From Prasinococcaceae sp. CCMP 1430 (taxonomy: Eukaryota; Prasinodermophyta; Palmophyllophyceae; Prasinococcales; Prasinococcaceae), in the NCBI GenBank assembly GCA_013416795.1, contig RQSC01000004.1, positions 443,765 to 487,655 of the forward strand: 43,891 bases of DNA, written 5' to 3'. The notes under the pieces are model-generated. The model was not told where the DNA came from and made no database searches. It saw only the letters and a list, made by a program, of their open reading frames with translations. Below, piece by piece: positions 1-9,521 of this stretch (its first letter is position 1; each line of letters starts with the position of its first letter). Both the position numbers and the translations under genes were made by a program.

Positions 1-206
1 GGCCCCGCCGCCCGGCGCCTTTTTTTGTGCGCGAGCGGCGCGGGCGCCGGCGGCGCCTGCGCCCCTGCGGTGAGAGTGCGGCGCGGGCCATGCGCGCACA
101 GCCGCGCAACATTCATTCGCGCTGACAACGTCATGCCCTCGCGGCCCCTCCTTCCCCCTCCTCCCTTCCCCTCCCCCTCCGACGCGCGCGCGACGCTCGC
201 CCGCAG
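1..206 (+). other. Intron sequence upstream of the visible psaD exon
   Basis: No coding sequence of the PsaD N-terminus is visible here. The stretch ends in a pyrimidine-rich tract and a CAG acceptor at 204-206, so it is read as the 3' part of a psaD intron. Confidence 0.6.
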
Positions 207-871
207 GTGATCACGTGGGAGGCCAAGAAGGAGCAGATCTTCGAGATGCCCACCGGCGGCTCGGCCATCATGCGCCAGGGCCCCAACCTGCTCAAGCTGG
301 CGCGCAAGGAGCAGTGCATGGCGCTGACCACCCAGCTGCGCACCAAGTTCAGGGCCTCGCCGGTGTTCTACCGCGTGTTCCCCAACGGCGAGGTCCAGTA
401 CCTGCACCCCAAGGACGGCGTGTACCCCGAGAAGGTCAACGCCGGCCGCCAGGGCGCCAACCAGAACATGCGCCGCATCGGGCAGAACGGGCAGCCGGTG
501 AACGTCAAGTTCACGGGCGTGGGCACCTTCGGCAAGGTGAGACAGACAGTGTGGGTGGTGGGTGTGGGTGGTGTGTGGGTGTGGGTTTGGGTCGTGGGGG
601 TATGGGGTGGGCGCTCGCGCGTGCGCGATACACGCACGGCGCGCGCGCGCAGATGCGCCGCGCGCATGCCGCTCGCACCCTCGGCGTGCCGCGCGTCCCC
701 CAGCGGCGGCGGCCTGCCGCTGCTCCGCGCCCCACTCCCTACCTCCCGACGTGCCGCGCGTGCAACAGAGTGCTAACAGGATCCGCCCTCGCTGCCTACT
801 GCGCACACGCGCGCACGCAATCACGCAATCACGCACGCACCTCGCGCGATCTCACGCAGTGGGACGAGTAA
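207..871 (+). CDS. psaD: Photosystem I reaction centre subunit II, PsaD (5' partial)
   Basis: PsaD is the stromal PSI subunit that docks ferredoxin. The exon at 207-536 encodes the conserved core, with recognisable stretches [50 protein letters not shown] and VKFTG. It opens right after a CAG acceptor (204-206), matching the ...EEFY|VITWE... position in the family, so the transit-peptide exon lies off the left edge. A GT-AG intron (537-859, donor GTGAGA, rich in GGGTGT runs) separates a tiny last exon at 860-871 that encodes W-D-E-stop, giving the tail GTFGK-WDE. About 113 residues are visible, roughly the C-terminal two thirds of the mature protein. A split nuclear psaD supports a green-lineage host, because red-lineage plastids usually keep psaD. 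The 12-base last exon is inferred from splice consensus and the expected family length. Confidence 0.93.
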
Positions 872-1181
872 AGCGTGACGCCCCTGCGTCGACACGCCTG
901 TTTGTAAAGACCTCTCCATGCTAACAAGGCCGGCGGCGCAGCGCCGCGCCTGGACGCACGCCTGGAGGCACGCGTGCGCGTGCGCGTGCGCGCGCGCGCA
1001 TGGGAAGGCACGCGTCACGAATGCCGGCACTACGAGAGTGTACAGGGCGCCGAGCGCACGCGTGTGTGCGTGCGCGTGCGTGCGTGCACCCGCGCCTGAA
1101 CCCCATCACCACCACCACCATCACCACCACCACCACCACCACCCAAAAAGAGTGTTCATTCATTGCCTGCTGGCCTCTGCG
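872..1181. other. psaD-PRP16 intergenic region / PRP16 leader
   Basis: The two genes are in tandem. The stretch holds alternating CG/GT dinucleotide tracts (for example 970-1000 and 1060-1088) and the CAC tract. No further gene is supported. Confidence 0.5.
1104..1144 (+). repeat. (CAC/CAT)n trinucleotide tract
   Basis: A run of CAC with two CAT units. It would encode 13 consecutive histidines if translation of PRP16 began at the far-upstream ATG at 918. It more likely lies in the 5' UTR, since the next in-frame ATG at 1182 gives a protein without this tract. Confidence 0.8.
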
Positions 1182-4100
1182 ATGAGCGCGCTCAGCGCGA
1201 GCGCGCCGCCGGCGCGCGCCGAGGCTCCTGAGATTCGTCCCACCACCGAGCGGGGGCCGTGGGAGCGCGCGCGGGCGATGTCCGACGGGTGGCGGCGCGC
1301 GCCGGGCGGGCGCACCTATGGGCGCCCGCAGGAGCAGCAGCAGCAAAGGCAGCACGGGCACGGGCAGGACGGTCAGGGTCAGCACCAGCAGCAGCACGCG
1401 GGGGAGCGGCGGCAGTGGGTCCCGCCGCCAGGGCCGGCGCTCGGGCCACAGGCCATGGGGACGCCCTCTTCCGTGTGGAGCGCCGGGGAGGGAGGTGAGC
1501 GCCCGCGCCAGGACGCGCCCGCGTGCGCGAGCGCACGGCAGCGTGCGGTGGCGGCGGCTGCGCGAGCGAGGGCTGACGCGGGGGTGGCATTGACCTCTGG
1601 GCACGTTGCGCGCGCGTGCGCCGCAGGTGGAGCGGGTGCCCCGACTGGGGGATTGCTGTCCCCGGGCGCGCCGTCGTCGATTGCTGGGTACGCGCCCTCA
1701 CAGGCGCATGCAGGACCGCACGCCGCTGCGCGCTCGTCTCCCGGCTATGGATACGCGCCGCGCGCAGCTGCCGCTGGCGGCAGCACAGCCGGCGCGGCGG
1801 CCCCTGCGGAGCCAGCCTCGTCCGCGCGCGACCTCGACCGCGCGTGGTACGACACTGACACGGCAGATGCGGGTGCGAACTTCGTCGGCGATCCCAGCAA
1901 ATGGGCCGCAAAGGAGAAAGAGATGGAGGAGCGCAAGCTGCGCAATGGTGGCGTGATGTCGCTCGCTGGCTATCGAAAGAAAAGCGCAGCGCGCAAGGAC
2001 CAGGCGGCCTGGGAGGCAACCGCCCTGGGGCGCAGTGGCGTACTCGCGCAGGGCGAGGTCGATTTGGACTTCAGCGCGGAGGACGATGCCAAGTTGGTGC
2101 TGCTCGTGCACGATGCGCGGCCGCCATTCCTCGCCGGGAAGAACAAGAAGGCGCTCGACATGAAGGCCGAGACGCTGCTGCCTGTCAAGGACCCCACGAG
2201 CGACATGGCCGTTCTCGCACGCAAGGGGTCGCAGGTACTGCAGACAATGCGCGAGAAGCGCGACGCCACCAAGAGCCGGGAGCGGTTCTGGGAGCTGCAC
2301 AACACGCGGCTGGGCAACCTTCTAGGCGCGCAGAAGAGCGAGAAGCAGAAGGAGCTCGACGAGGATGACGAGCACACACTCGAGGCGAGGGTGGAGGCGG
2401 AGCTCAATAGAAACGCCGGGAAGCGCAAGGGCAAGTTAGGGGAGGGCGAGCACTCCATGGCGAAACAGGAGGCCTCGAGCGCGTTCGCGAAGACAAAGAC
2501 CATCCGCGAGCAGCGCGAATTTCTGCCTGTGTTCGATGTGCGCGACGAGCTCGAGACGGTCGTGCGCGAGAACCAGATCGTGGTGGTGGTGGGTGAAACG
2601 GGTTCGGGCAAGACGACGCAGATGACGCAGTACATGCACGAGTGGGGCTTTACGCGCATCGGCAAGGTTGGCTGCACGCAGCCGCGCCGCGTGGCCGCCA
2701 TGAGCGTCGCGCAGCGCGTGGCCGAGGAGATGGGCTCGAGCGTTGGCGGCCTGTGCGGCTACTCAATTCGCTTCGAGGACTGCACGAGCTCAGAGACGGT
2801 GATCAAATACATGACCGACGGCGTGCTGCTCCGCGAGACCTTGCGCGATGAGGACCTGGACAACTACTCGTGCATCATCATGGACGAAGCACACGAGCGC
2901 TCGTTGCACACAGACGTACTCTTCGGCGTGCTCAAGCGCGTGGTCGCGCGGCGCCGCGACTTCCGCCTGATCGTCACCAGCGCCACCATGAATTCGGACA
3001 AGTTCTCGCACTTCTTCGGAAGCGCGCCCATCTTCCACATCCCGGGGCGCACGTTTCCTGTCGACACGATGTTTTCGTGGTCGCCCGTTACCGACTACGT
3101 TGAGGGTGCGGTCAAGCAGGTCATGCAGATCCACCTGGGCCAGCCCGCTGGTGACATCCTGGTGTTCATGACGGGCCAGGACGACATCGAGTGCACGTGC
3201 TTCGCACTGGCGGAGCGCATCTCGCAGCTGGGCGAGGATGCGCCGCCGCTGTCCATCCTGCCGATCTACTCGCAGCTGCCCGCCGACCTGCAGGCCAAGA
3301 TCTTTCAGAAGAGCGAGGGTGGTGAGCGCAAGGTCGTGGTGGCGACCAACATCGCCGAGACCTCGCTCACGCTCGACGGCATTCGCTATGTGGTCGACAG
3401 CGGCTTCCAGAAGATGAAGGTGTACAACCCGCGCATGGGCATGGACGCGCTGCAGGTCTTTCCCGTGTCGCAGGCGGCGGCCAATCAGCGCTCGGGGCGC
3501 GCCGGGCGCACGGGCCCGGGTGTGTGCTATCGGCTGTACACGGAGAGCGCCTTCCGCAACGAGCTACTGCAGAGTGCCATGCCCGAGATCCAGCGCACGA
3601 ACCTCAGCAACGTGGTCCTGCTGCTCAAGTCGCTCAACGTGGGCGATCTGCTCGGCTTCGACTTCATGGATCCTCCGCCCGAGGACAACCTTCTGAACGC
3701 GATGTACTCGCTGTGGGTGCTGGGCGCGCTCGACGACCACGCGAACCTCACGCAGACGGGCAAGAAGATGGTGGAGTTCCCACTCGACCCACCGCTATCC
3801 AAGATGCTGCTCTTCGGCGAGGCCTCGGGCTGCGCGGGCGAGATCCTGACCATCGTGTCGATGCTCAGCGTGCCGCCGGTCTTCTTCCGGCCCGCCGGCC
3901 GAGAGGACGACGCCGACCAGGCGCGCGAGCGCTTCTTCGTGCCCGAGAGCGACCACCTGACGCTGCTCAACGTGTATACGCAGTGGCGGCAGAACCAGTT
4001 TCGCGGCGAGTGGTGCAACAGGCAGTTCCTCCACGTGAAGGCGCTGCGCAAGGCGCGCGAGGTGCGCCAGCAGCTGCTCGAGATAATGGAGCAGCGGAAC

Positions 4101-4649
4101 GTGAGCCTCGACGGGCGGCGCAACGACGACGACGTGGTGCGCAAGGCCATCTGCAGCGCGTACTTCAGCCACGCAGCGCGGCTCAAGAGCCTCGGCGAGT
4201 ACCAGAACGCCCGCTCGGGCGTCGAGGCGCACCTGCATCCCACCAGCGCTCTCTACGCGAGCAACGCGCTGCACGACTACGTGGTGTACCACGAGCTGGT
4301 GATGACCAAGAAGGAGTACATGCAGTGCGTGACCGCCGTTGAGCCCGAGTGGCTCGCCGAGCTCGGCCCGATGTTCTTCTCCATCCGAAGCACCGACCGC
4401 GCTGATCGGCTGCGATTCGCGCAGGCGGCCAGGGAGAGGGAGGCGCAAAAGCGCAAGGAGGCGGGCGAGGCGCCAGCGGCTCCGTTGGGGAGGGCGGGAG
4501 GGATTGGTGGGGCTGGGGGTGCTGCGGGGGCCAAGCGCCCGCGCGAGGAGGCGCGTGGCAGCACGGCCGAAGCGCGCGGCAGTGCGCTCGCGCAGGGCCT
4601 CGCGGCGCGCAGGCAGCAGATGCAAAAGCAGAGACGCAGGGGCTTCTGA
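1182..4649 (+). CDS. PRP16: Pre-mRNA-splicing ATP-dependent RNA helicase PRP16 (DHX38)
   Basis: This is the DEAH-box helicase that remodels the spliceosome after the first step of splicing. The N-terminal PRP16-specific region is clear (DRAWYD, WAAKEKEMEERK, LLVHDARPPFL, VKDPTSDMAVLARKGS, RFWELHNTRLG). It is followed by the RecA domains: Walker A GETGSGKTT (about residue 470), DEAH (about 568), SAT (about 600), FMTGQDDIE, and QRSGRAGRTGPG motif VI. HA2/OB-fold sequence then runs to a basic C-terminus. I chose ATG 1182, giving about 1155 residues; the frame is open to 918, but the upstream part is CG/GT repeat plus poly-His. A possible 132-base intron at 1495-1626 (GTGAGC...CCGCAG) is a multiple of three, so splicing or retention both keep the frame. 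The family assignment is very secure; only the low-complexity N-terminus is uncertain. Confidence 0.95.
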   Translation: MSALSASAPPARAEAPEIRPTTERGPWERARAMSDGWRRAPGGRTYGRPQEQQQQRQHGHGQDGQGQHQQQHAGERRQWVPPPGPALGPQAMGTPSSVWSAGEGGERPRQDAPACASARQRAVAAAARARADAGVALTSGHVARACAAGGAGAPTGGLLSPGAPSSIAGYAPSQAHAGPHAAARSSPGYGYAPRAAAAGGSTAGAAAPAEPASSARDLDRAWYDTDTADAGANFVGDPSKWAAKEKEMEERKLRNGGVMSLAGYRKKSAARKDQAAWEATALGRSGVLAQGEVDLDFSAEDDAKLVLLVHDARPPFLAGKNKKALDMKAETLLPVKDPTSDMAVLARKGSQVLQTMREKRDATKSRERFWELHNTRLGNLLGAQKSEKQKELDEDDEHTLEARVEAELNRNAGKRKGKLGEGEHSMAKQEASSAFAKTKTIREQREFLPVFDVRDELETVVRENQIVVVVGETGSGKTTQMTQYMHEWGFTRIGKVGCTQPRRVAAMSVAQRVAEEMGSSVGGLCGYSIRFEDCTSSETVIKYMTDGVLLRETLRDEDLDNYSCIIMDEAHERSLHTDVLFGVLKRVVARRRDFRLIVTSATMNSDKFSHFFGSAPIFHIPGRTFPVDTMFSWSPVTDYVEGAVKQVMQIHLGQPAGDILVFMTGQDDIECTCFALAERISQLGEDAPPLSILPIYSQLPADLQAKIFQKSEGGERKVVVATNIAETSLTLDGIRYVVDSGFQKMKVYNPRMGMDALQVFPVSQAAANQRSGRAGRTGPGVCYRLYTESAFRNELLQSAMPEIQRTNLSNVVLLLKSLNVGDLLGFDFMDPPPEDNLLNAMYSLWVLGALDDHANLTQTGKKMVEFPLDPPLSKMLLFGEASGCAGEILTIVSMLSVPPVFFRPAGREDDADQARERFFVPESDHLTLLNVYTQWRQNQFRGEWCNRQFLHVKALRKAREVRQQLLEIMEQRNVSLDGRRNDDDVVRKAICSAYFSHAARLKSLGEYQNARSGVEAHLHPTSALYASNALHDYVVYHELVMTKKEYMQCVTAVEPEWLAELGPMFFSIRSTDRADRLRFAQAAREREAQKRKEAGEAPAAPLGRAGGIGGAGGAAGAKRPREEARGSTAEARGSALAQGLAARRQQMQKQRRRGF

Positions 4650-4704
4650 GCGATCGATCGAGCTTGCGGCCCTTTAATAATACATAAGCTGCGCGCGAGA
4701 GCAT

Positions 4705-6195
4705 CTACTTGTCCTTCTTGTCCGCGTCGGTGAACGAGGCGTCGATGACGTCGTCGGGGCCGTCGGCGGCCGCGCCGCCCGGCGGCGGCGGCGGCGCGCC
4801 GCCAGTGCGCCGCCAGCCTCGGCGCCCGGCGCGCCGCCCGCCTCGGGGCCCGGCGCGCCCTGGCTGTACACGGCCTGCCCGAGCGCCATCATGGCCTCCT
4901 GCAGCGCCTCCTGCCCGCTCTTCATGTCGGCGATGTTGTCCGCCGCCACGGCCTCCTCGAGGGCCTTGAGCTTGTCCTCAACGGTGGACTTGAGGTCGGC
5001 CGGCGCCTTGTCGCCGAACTCCTCGAGCTGCTTCTTGGTCTGGTAGACGGCGGAGTCCGCCTGGTTCTTGGTGTCCACCGCGTCGCGCTGCGCCTGGTCG
5101 GCCTCGGCGTTGGCCTCGGCGTCCTTCATCATGCGCTCCACCTCGTCGTCCGCCAGCGTCGACGCGCCGGTGATCTTGATGTCGGCCACCTTGCCGGTGC
5201 CCTTGTCGGTCGCCGACACGGACAGGATGCCGTTGGCGTCGAGGTCGAACTTCACCTCGATCTGCGGCACGCCGCGCGGCGCCGGCGGGATGCCATCGAG
5301 CTTGAAGTTGCCCACCTGCTTGTTGTCCTTGACGAACTCGCGCTCGCCCTGGCAGACGTTGATCTCCACGCTCGTCTGGCCGTCGGCGGCGGTGGAGAAG
5401 ACCTCGCTCTTGGAGGTCGGCAGGGTGGTGTTCCTCGGGATGATCTTGGTGAGCACGCCGCCGAGGGTCTCGAGGCCGAGCGACAGCGGGGTCACGTCGA
5501 GCAGCACGATGTCCGAGACCTCGCCGCCGAGCACGCCGGCCTGCACGGCCGCGCCGAGAGCAACGCACTCATCGGGGTTCACGGTGAGGTTGGGGTCCTT
5601 GCCGGTGAGGCTCTTGACGAGCGCCTGCACCGCCGGGATGCGCGTCGAGCCGCCGACGAGGATGACCTCCTGGATGTCGCTCAGCGAGAGGCTGGCGTCC
5701 TTGAGGGCGCTCTCCACCGGCACGCGGCAGCGGTCGATGAGGTCCGAGCAGATCTCCTCGAACTTCTGGCGAGTCAGGTTGGTGTCGATGTGCTTGGGGC
5801 CGTCGGCGGTCGCGGTGATGAAGGGCAGCGAGATGGCCGTCTGCGTCAGGTTGGAGAGCTCCATCTTGGCCTTCTCCGCGGTCTCGGTGAGGCGCTGCAG
5901 GGCCTGCTTGTCCGAGCGGAGGTCGATGCCCTCCTCCTGCTGGAAGCTGTCCGCGAGCCAGTCCACGATGCGCTTGTCGAAGTCGTCGCCGCCGAGGTGC
6001 GTGTCGCCCGAGGTGGAGAGCACCTCGAAGACGCCGTCGCCGACCTCGAGCACCGACACGTCGAAGGTGCCGCCGCCCAGGTCGAACACGAGGATGGTCT
6101 CGTTGTTCTTCGACTCAAAGCCGTACGCGAGCGACGCGGCCGTCGGCTCGTTGATGATGCGCAGCACCTCCACGCCGGCGATCTTGCCGGCGTCC

Positions 6196-6236
<41 letters not shown>

Positions 6237-7391
6237 GGTGATCACCGCCTGCTTGACGTCGTCGCCGAGGAACTTGGACGCGTCGCCGACGAGCTTGCGC
6301 AGCACCTGCGAGGAGATCTCCTCCGGCGCGAACTCCTTGCCGACGGTGTCGCACTTGATCTTCACGTTGCCGCTGCCGTCGGCGATGACGTTGTACGGCA
6401 CCTGCTTGCTCTCCTCACCGACCTCGTCGTACTTGCGGCCGACGAAGCGCTTCACCGAGAAGAAGGTGTTCTCGGGGTTCACCACGCCCTGTCGAGGAGG
6501 AAGACGAGGGGGCGGGGCGAGCCGTCGGCGTCGGCGTCTGCGTCAGCGCAAACCCTCGCGGCCCAACCGATCCAGACGCGGCGACGCGCGCGGCGGGGTG
6601 CGCTGGCCCGCGCCGCAGGTGTCGCGGCCTGCGCCGCACGAACAATCCCAAAACCCTCGGAAAAAAAAATGCGCGCGTCACCGGTGACGCGCGCGCGCCG
6701 CGCAGGCGCTGCGCGCGCACCGCGCGGGCTGCTCCCGTCGCGAGGCGAGCGAGCACATCGGGGCAGACGCGGACAGTTTGTGCGACCCGCCCTTGGGCGA
6801 TTCTGGGGGCGGCGCGCGGCGCGCGCAGAGGGGGGCTCGCGTGCGCGTAGCGCGCGCTGGGGCCACCTGCACCACTTTTTTTTTCCCCGTCGCGCGCACG
6901 CAGGCGGCGCAGAAAAACGCGGGGTAGGGAGGCGCGGGCGGCGGCGGCAGCGACGGGCGGCGCGCTCTGCTCACCTGGCGCTTGGCGATCTGTCCGACGA
7001 GGAGGTTGCCGTCCTTGCCGTAGGCCACCACCGACGGGGTGGTGCGCGCACCCTCGGCGTTGGTCACGATGGTCGGCTTGCCACCTGCGCGTGGCGGAGG
7101 TCGCGGCGCCGGCGTCAGCAGAGCGCTCTGCTGTGTGTGGGTGACATGGGTGGGGTGGGGTGGGAGGGCGCGGGTGCAGTTGCGGGCGGGCGACGCGGGC
7201 GCCGGGCGACGCGGCGGTGGCCGTTTCGCAGCTTCACGCACCCTCCATCGCGGCCACGGCCGAGTTGGTCGTGCCGAGGTCGATGCCGACGACCTTCTCG
7301 GCGACGGTCGCCTCGCGGCGCGTCGCCGCGCGCGCGGTGCGCGCGCAGCCAGGTATTCGGCCGAGACGGCCTCCATGCCGAGCGCCGCCAT
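4705..7391 (-). CDS. HSP70B: Plastid-type HSP70 (DnaK) chaperone, with C-terminal frameshift
   Basis: ATP-dependent chaperone of the chloroplast stroma. Exon 1 ends at 7242 and carries the phosphate-1 loop ([18 protein letters not shown]). Exon 2 is 6975-7084 ([11 protein letters not shown]...VGQIAKRQ). Exon 3 runs 6488-4705 and holds [17 protein letters not shown], the [10 protein letters not shown] loop, the VGGSTRIPA motif and the substrate-binding domain with NVCQGER. Introns are 6489-6974 and 7085-7241. The usual plastid HSP70 end (DDVIDA...) is present and stops at 4705-4707, but in a different frame from the rest of exon 3. A one-base loss (or two-base gain) sits in a GCC/GGC run near 4780-4815; the unshifted frame would instead end at 4674 with an Arg/Ala-rich tail. 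The transit peptide is unresolved: the ATG at 7391 is one frame off, and the correct frame upstream of the EATVAEK segment (about 7314) has no clear start. The gene is tail to tail with PRP16, 55 bases apart. Confidence 0.92.
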
Positions 7392-8281
7392 CTCGAACGC
7401 GGGCGGGAAGGGGGGAGGGGTTCGGAAGGGTCGCTCCGGGAAGCGGGGCTCTCGCCTGCGCGCGATGTGGCGCGCCACCGCACCCCTCGCGCCCGTATGC
7501 GCCCCACGCGCTCCGCTCCGGCGCGCGCGCGCGCGCCAGCCAGCCGCCGCCCTCACGCCCGCACCCGCGCCATCAAAACCCATCCGCGCGCCCGCCATTC
7601 CAGAAACTTCGCTTTCGCGCAACGAATCACTCCCTGTATTTTCATAATTACCATAATTCACGCGCGCATACCCGCTTTTATCAATGTATTATGACATACA
7701 CACGCACGCGTCGGTCCGCGCTCAATCCGGTTTTAAAAACGCAGAGAGCTCTTCGAAATTCGAGCTTTCCGCCGAACGCTCCGGGCTCCGGGGGCTCAGC
7801 GCTGTCCCGTAACTAACATCCCATTTCCACCGCCGTCCGGGGCGCCCAAATTAGGGTCCGCGCTCGGCCCGCGCGCGCCATCACGCAGCATCTGCGATGC
7901 GCGGCACTCGTGGGTACAAACCCAAACGTGTGGGGATTCGGGTGTTTGGGGTTCGCGCGCGCCGTCGCGCGGCAGCTGCCTGCGCGGCAGGGCGGCTGGA
8001 TCGTTTGCGGGGCGTCGACGGGCGCCCTCCGCCGCGCTCCGGAAGCTTCCGGGGCCCGGCGCACATTCGCGCCGAAAGCGGGCGCGGCCCGGGGGCCCGC
8101 GCGCCCGCGCGCGCAAAAAAAAGAAAAAAGAAAAAAGGAAGGGTTTGCGCGGAATCGACGAATACTGTACACAGTAAATAAATGCCGCCGCCCGCGTGGG
8201 GAAAAAAAAAAACGAGGATGGGGCGGGGGAACATGCGCCGGCGCGAGCGGGTGCGGCGGCGGAGGCGGCCGTCCGGGTGGT
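7392..8281. other. Intergenic: 5' flank of HSP70 and 3' flank of the SDR
   Basis: There is an AT-richer island at 7610-7770 and an A-rich tract at 8116-8140. Overlapping open frames on both strands look like GC-bias shadows. No gene, RNA or terminator is convincing. Confidence 0.5.
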
Positions 8282-8500
8282 CGACGCCGGAGCTGCTCAG
8301 CAGCACGAGGTGCAACGGCTCAGCCGCGCCGTCGTCTGTGCCCGCCGCCGCGTCGCACACGTGCGCCACCGCGTCGCTCACGCCGCCGCGCGGGTTGTCG
8401 TTGCCGGCGCTGCTCAGCAGCAAGATGCGTAGAGGCTCGCCCGCGCTCGCGTCCATGCCCGCCACCGCGTCGCACACGAGCGCCGCGGCGTCGCTCACGA
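8282..8500 (-). repeat. 117-base tandem duplication inside the SDR
   Basis: Two neighbouring copies share GCTGCTCAGCAGCA (plus-strand starts 8292 and 8409), the CCGCGTCGCACACG block and the GCGTCGCTCACG block. They encode two versions of the VSDAxAxVCDAxAG...LLSSxG segment. The copies have diverged, so this is not a simple assembly duplicate. Confidence 0.75.
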
Positions 8501-9243
8501 GCCGCGCGGGCGGCCCGTCCATGCCAATGCCCTCGAAGCCCTCCAAGGGCAGGTTGCGGTAGCCCAGGCAGCACACGCACCCGCTGCAGTCGCTGAGCAG
8601 CGCGCGCATTGACTCAACTGACATCGTGGTGACCTCTTCCTCGGCGGCCTCGAAGTGCGGGTTGCTAAGCAGGGCGGGTGCCACGGGGGCTCGGCCGACG
8701 ATCTAGGTACGCGGATGAGGTGAAGCGCTCGGTCAGCCGGGCATTCGCCGCACGCTCGCCATCGCTCATCGCCCCCGGCGCTCAGCCGGCACAGGCGCGC
8801 GCACGCACCCCACGGACGCTGTTGCCCCGCTCGAGCAGCTCGGCGCTGACGGCGGCAGCGACGCGGCCGCTGGCTCCGAGCACGAGCACCTTCCGTCCGC
8901 GCGCGCCCGCGCGGGCGTTGGCGTGCACGCGGACGCGGTCGAGCGCACGCTTCGCCGCATCCGGATACGCGCGGACGCCCGTAGCGGCGAGCGCCGTCAC
9001 GAGCGACGCCTCGCGCCAGTGGGCGCCGGCTGCGTGGGCCGGCACGTCGCGATCCTTCGCGCGTTCTATACGAAGGCGACGCCATCGCTCTCGGCGCCGC
9101 AAGCCACTGGCGCCAAGCACCAGCATCCTGTGCCGTCGCCCCCCCTTGGACTCGGCCGCGTCTTCGCCCGCGTCCCCCCACGTTGCCGCATCCGCGTCGG
9201 CGCCTCCGCCCGCGGCGGCGAGCGCGGCGGCGAGGAGCGCCTC
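8282..9243 (-). pseudogene. Atypical short-chain dehydrogenase (NAD(P)H-binding), truncated, with internal duplications
   Basis: Exon 1 (to 8809) carries the Rossmann nucleotide loop KVLVLGASGRVA followed by a helix (AAVSAELLERGNSVRG). A GT-AG intron (8703-8808, donor GTGCGTG) joins in phase to exon 2 from 8702 (IVGRAPVAPALLSNPHF, CLGYRN, ARLVSDAAALVCDAV, RILLLSSAGNDNP). This order matches the NAD(P)H-binding atypical SDR family, where a CLGH...LVTDATRRLC...SAGN pattern is usual. Only the N-terminal half of such a protein is present. After SSAGNDNP comes a second, diverged copy of the same segment (SDAVAHVCDAAAG...LVLLSSSG; copies 117 bases apart), and then Arg-rich sequence with no family match. 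Upstream, the LVLGASG segment is also duplicated about 237 bases away. The 5' end runs into the N at 9244. It may be a decayed gene, or its missing half may lie elsewhere; the 3' end given is where similarity stops. Confidence 0.6.
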
Positions 9244-9244
9244 N
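9244..9244. other. Single N, probable hidden assembly join
   Basis: The N lies where the upstream (5') part of the SDR reading frame stops having any family similarity. Confidence 0.5.
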
Positions 9245-9521
9245 GCTCGGCTACCGAAGCCGCCAGTGCTCGTCGCTCTCCAAACCCCCTCCTCCCCCTC
9301 CCCACTTCCCTCCCGCGCGGCCCCGGGGCCACCCCCTCCCCTCCCAACCCCTCGCACCGCTCCCCCTCCACAGTGCGCTCTCTGGCAGCCGTGGCACCTG
9401 CGCCCCCTCGCACGCGCACTTTTCGGCCCGCGTGACAGTGTGCATAGAGATATTTCCATGTCCATGTTAGGGTTGTCCCTTTTCAGGTCCTAGCTTTGGA
9501 GAGGGTTAGGAAAGGAAATAT
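9245..9521. other. 3' flank of BBS4
   Basis: Purine/pyrimidine-rich sequence (CCCCTCCTCCCC runs at 9285-9370), then AT-richer sequence just after the BBS4 stop (TTTACAATG, GGAAATATT). Read as BBS4 3' UTR; no gene is supported. Confidence 0.45.

Noticed and set aside
918-1181. PRP16 N-terminal extension with 13 histidines
   Set aside because: Encoded by CG/GT and CAC microsatellite; no family member has it and ATG 1182 is a better start.
5068-7694. Long plus-strand open frames (539 and 634 codons) opposite HSP70
   Set aside because: They are antisense to a certain HSP70 gene, with Leu/Val/Ala/Arg-rich shadow composition typical of GC-rich DNA.
9466-9510. TTAGGG-like words near the BBS4 3' end
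   Set aside because: Isolated words in a short AT-richer stretch, no array.
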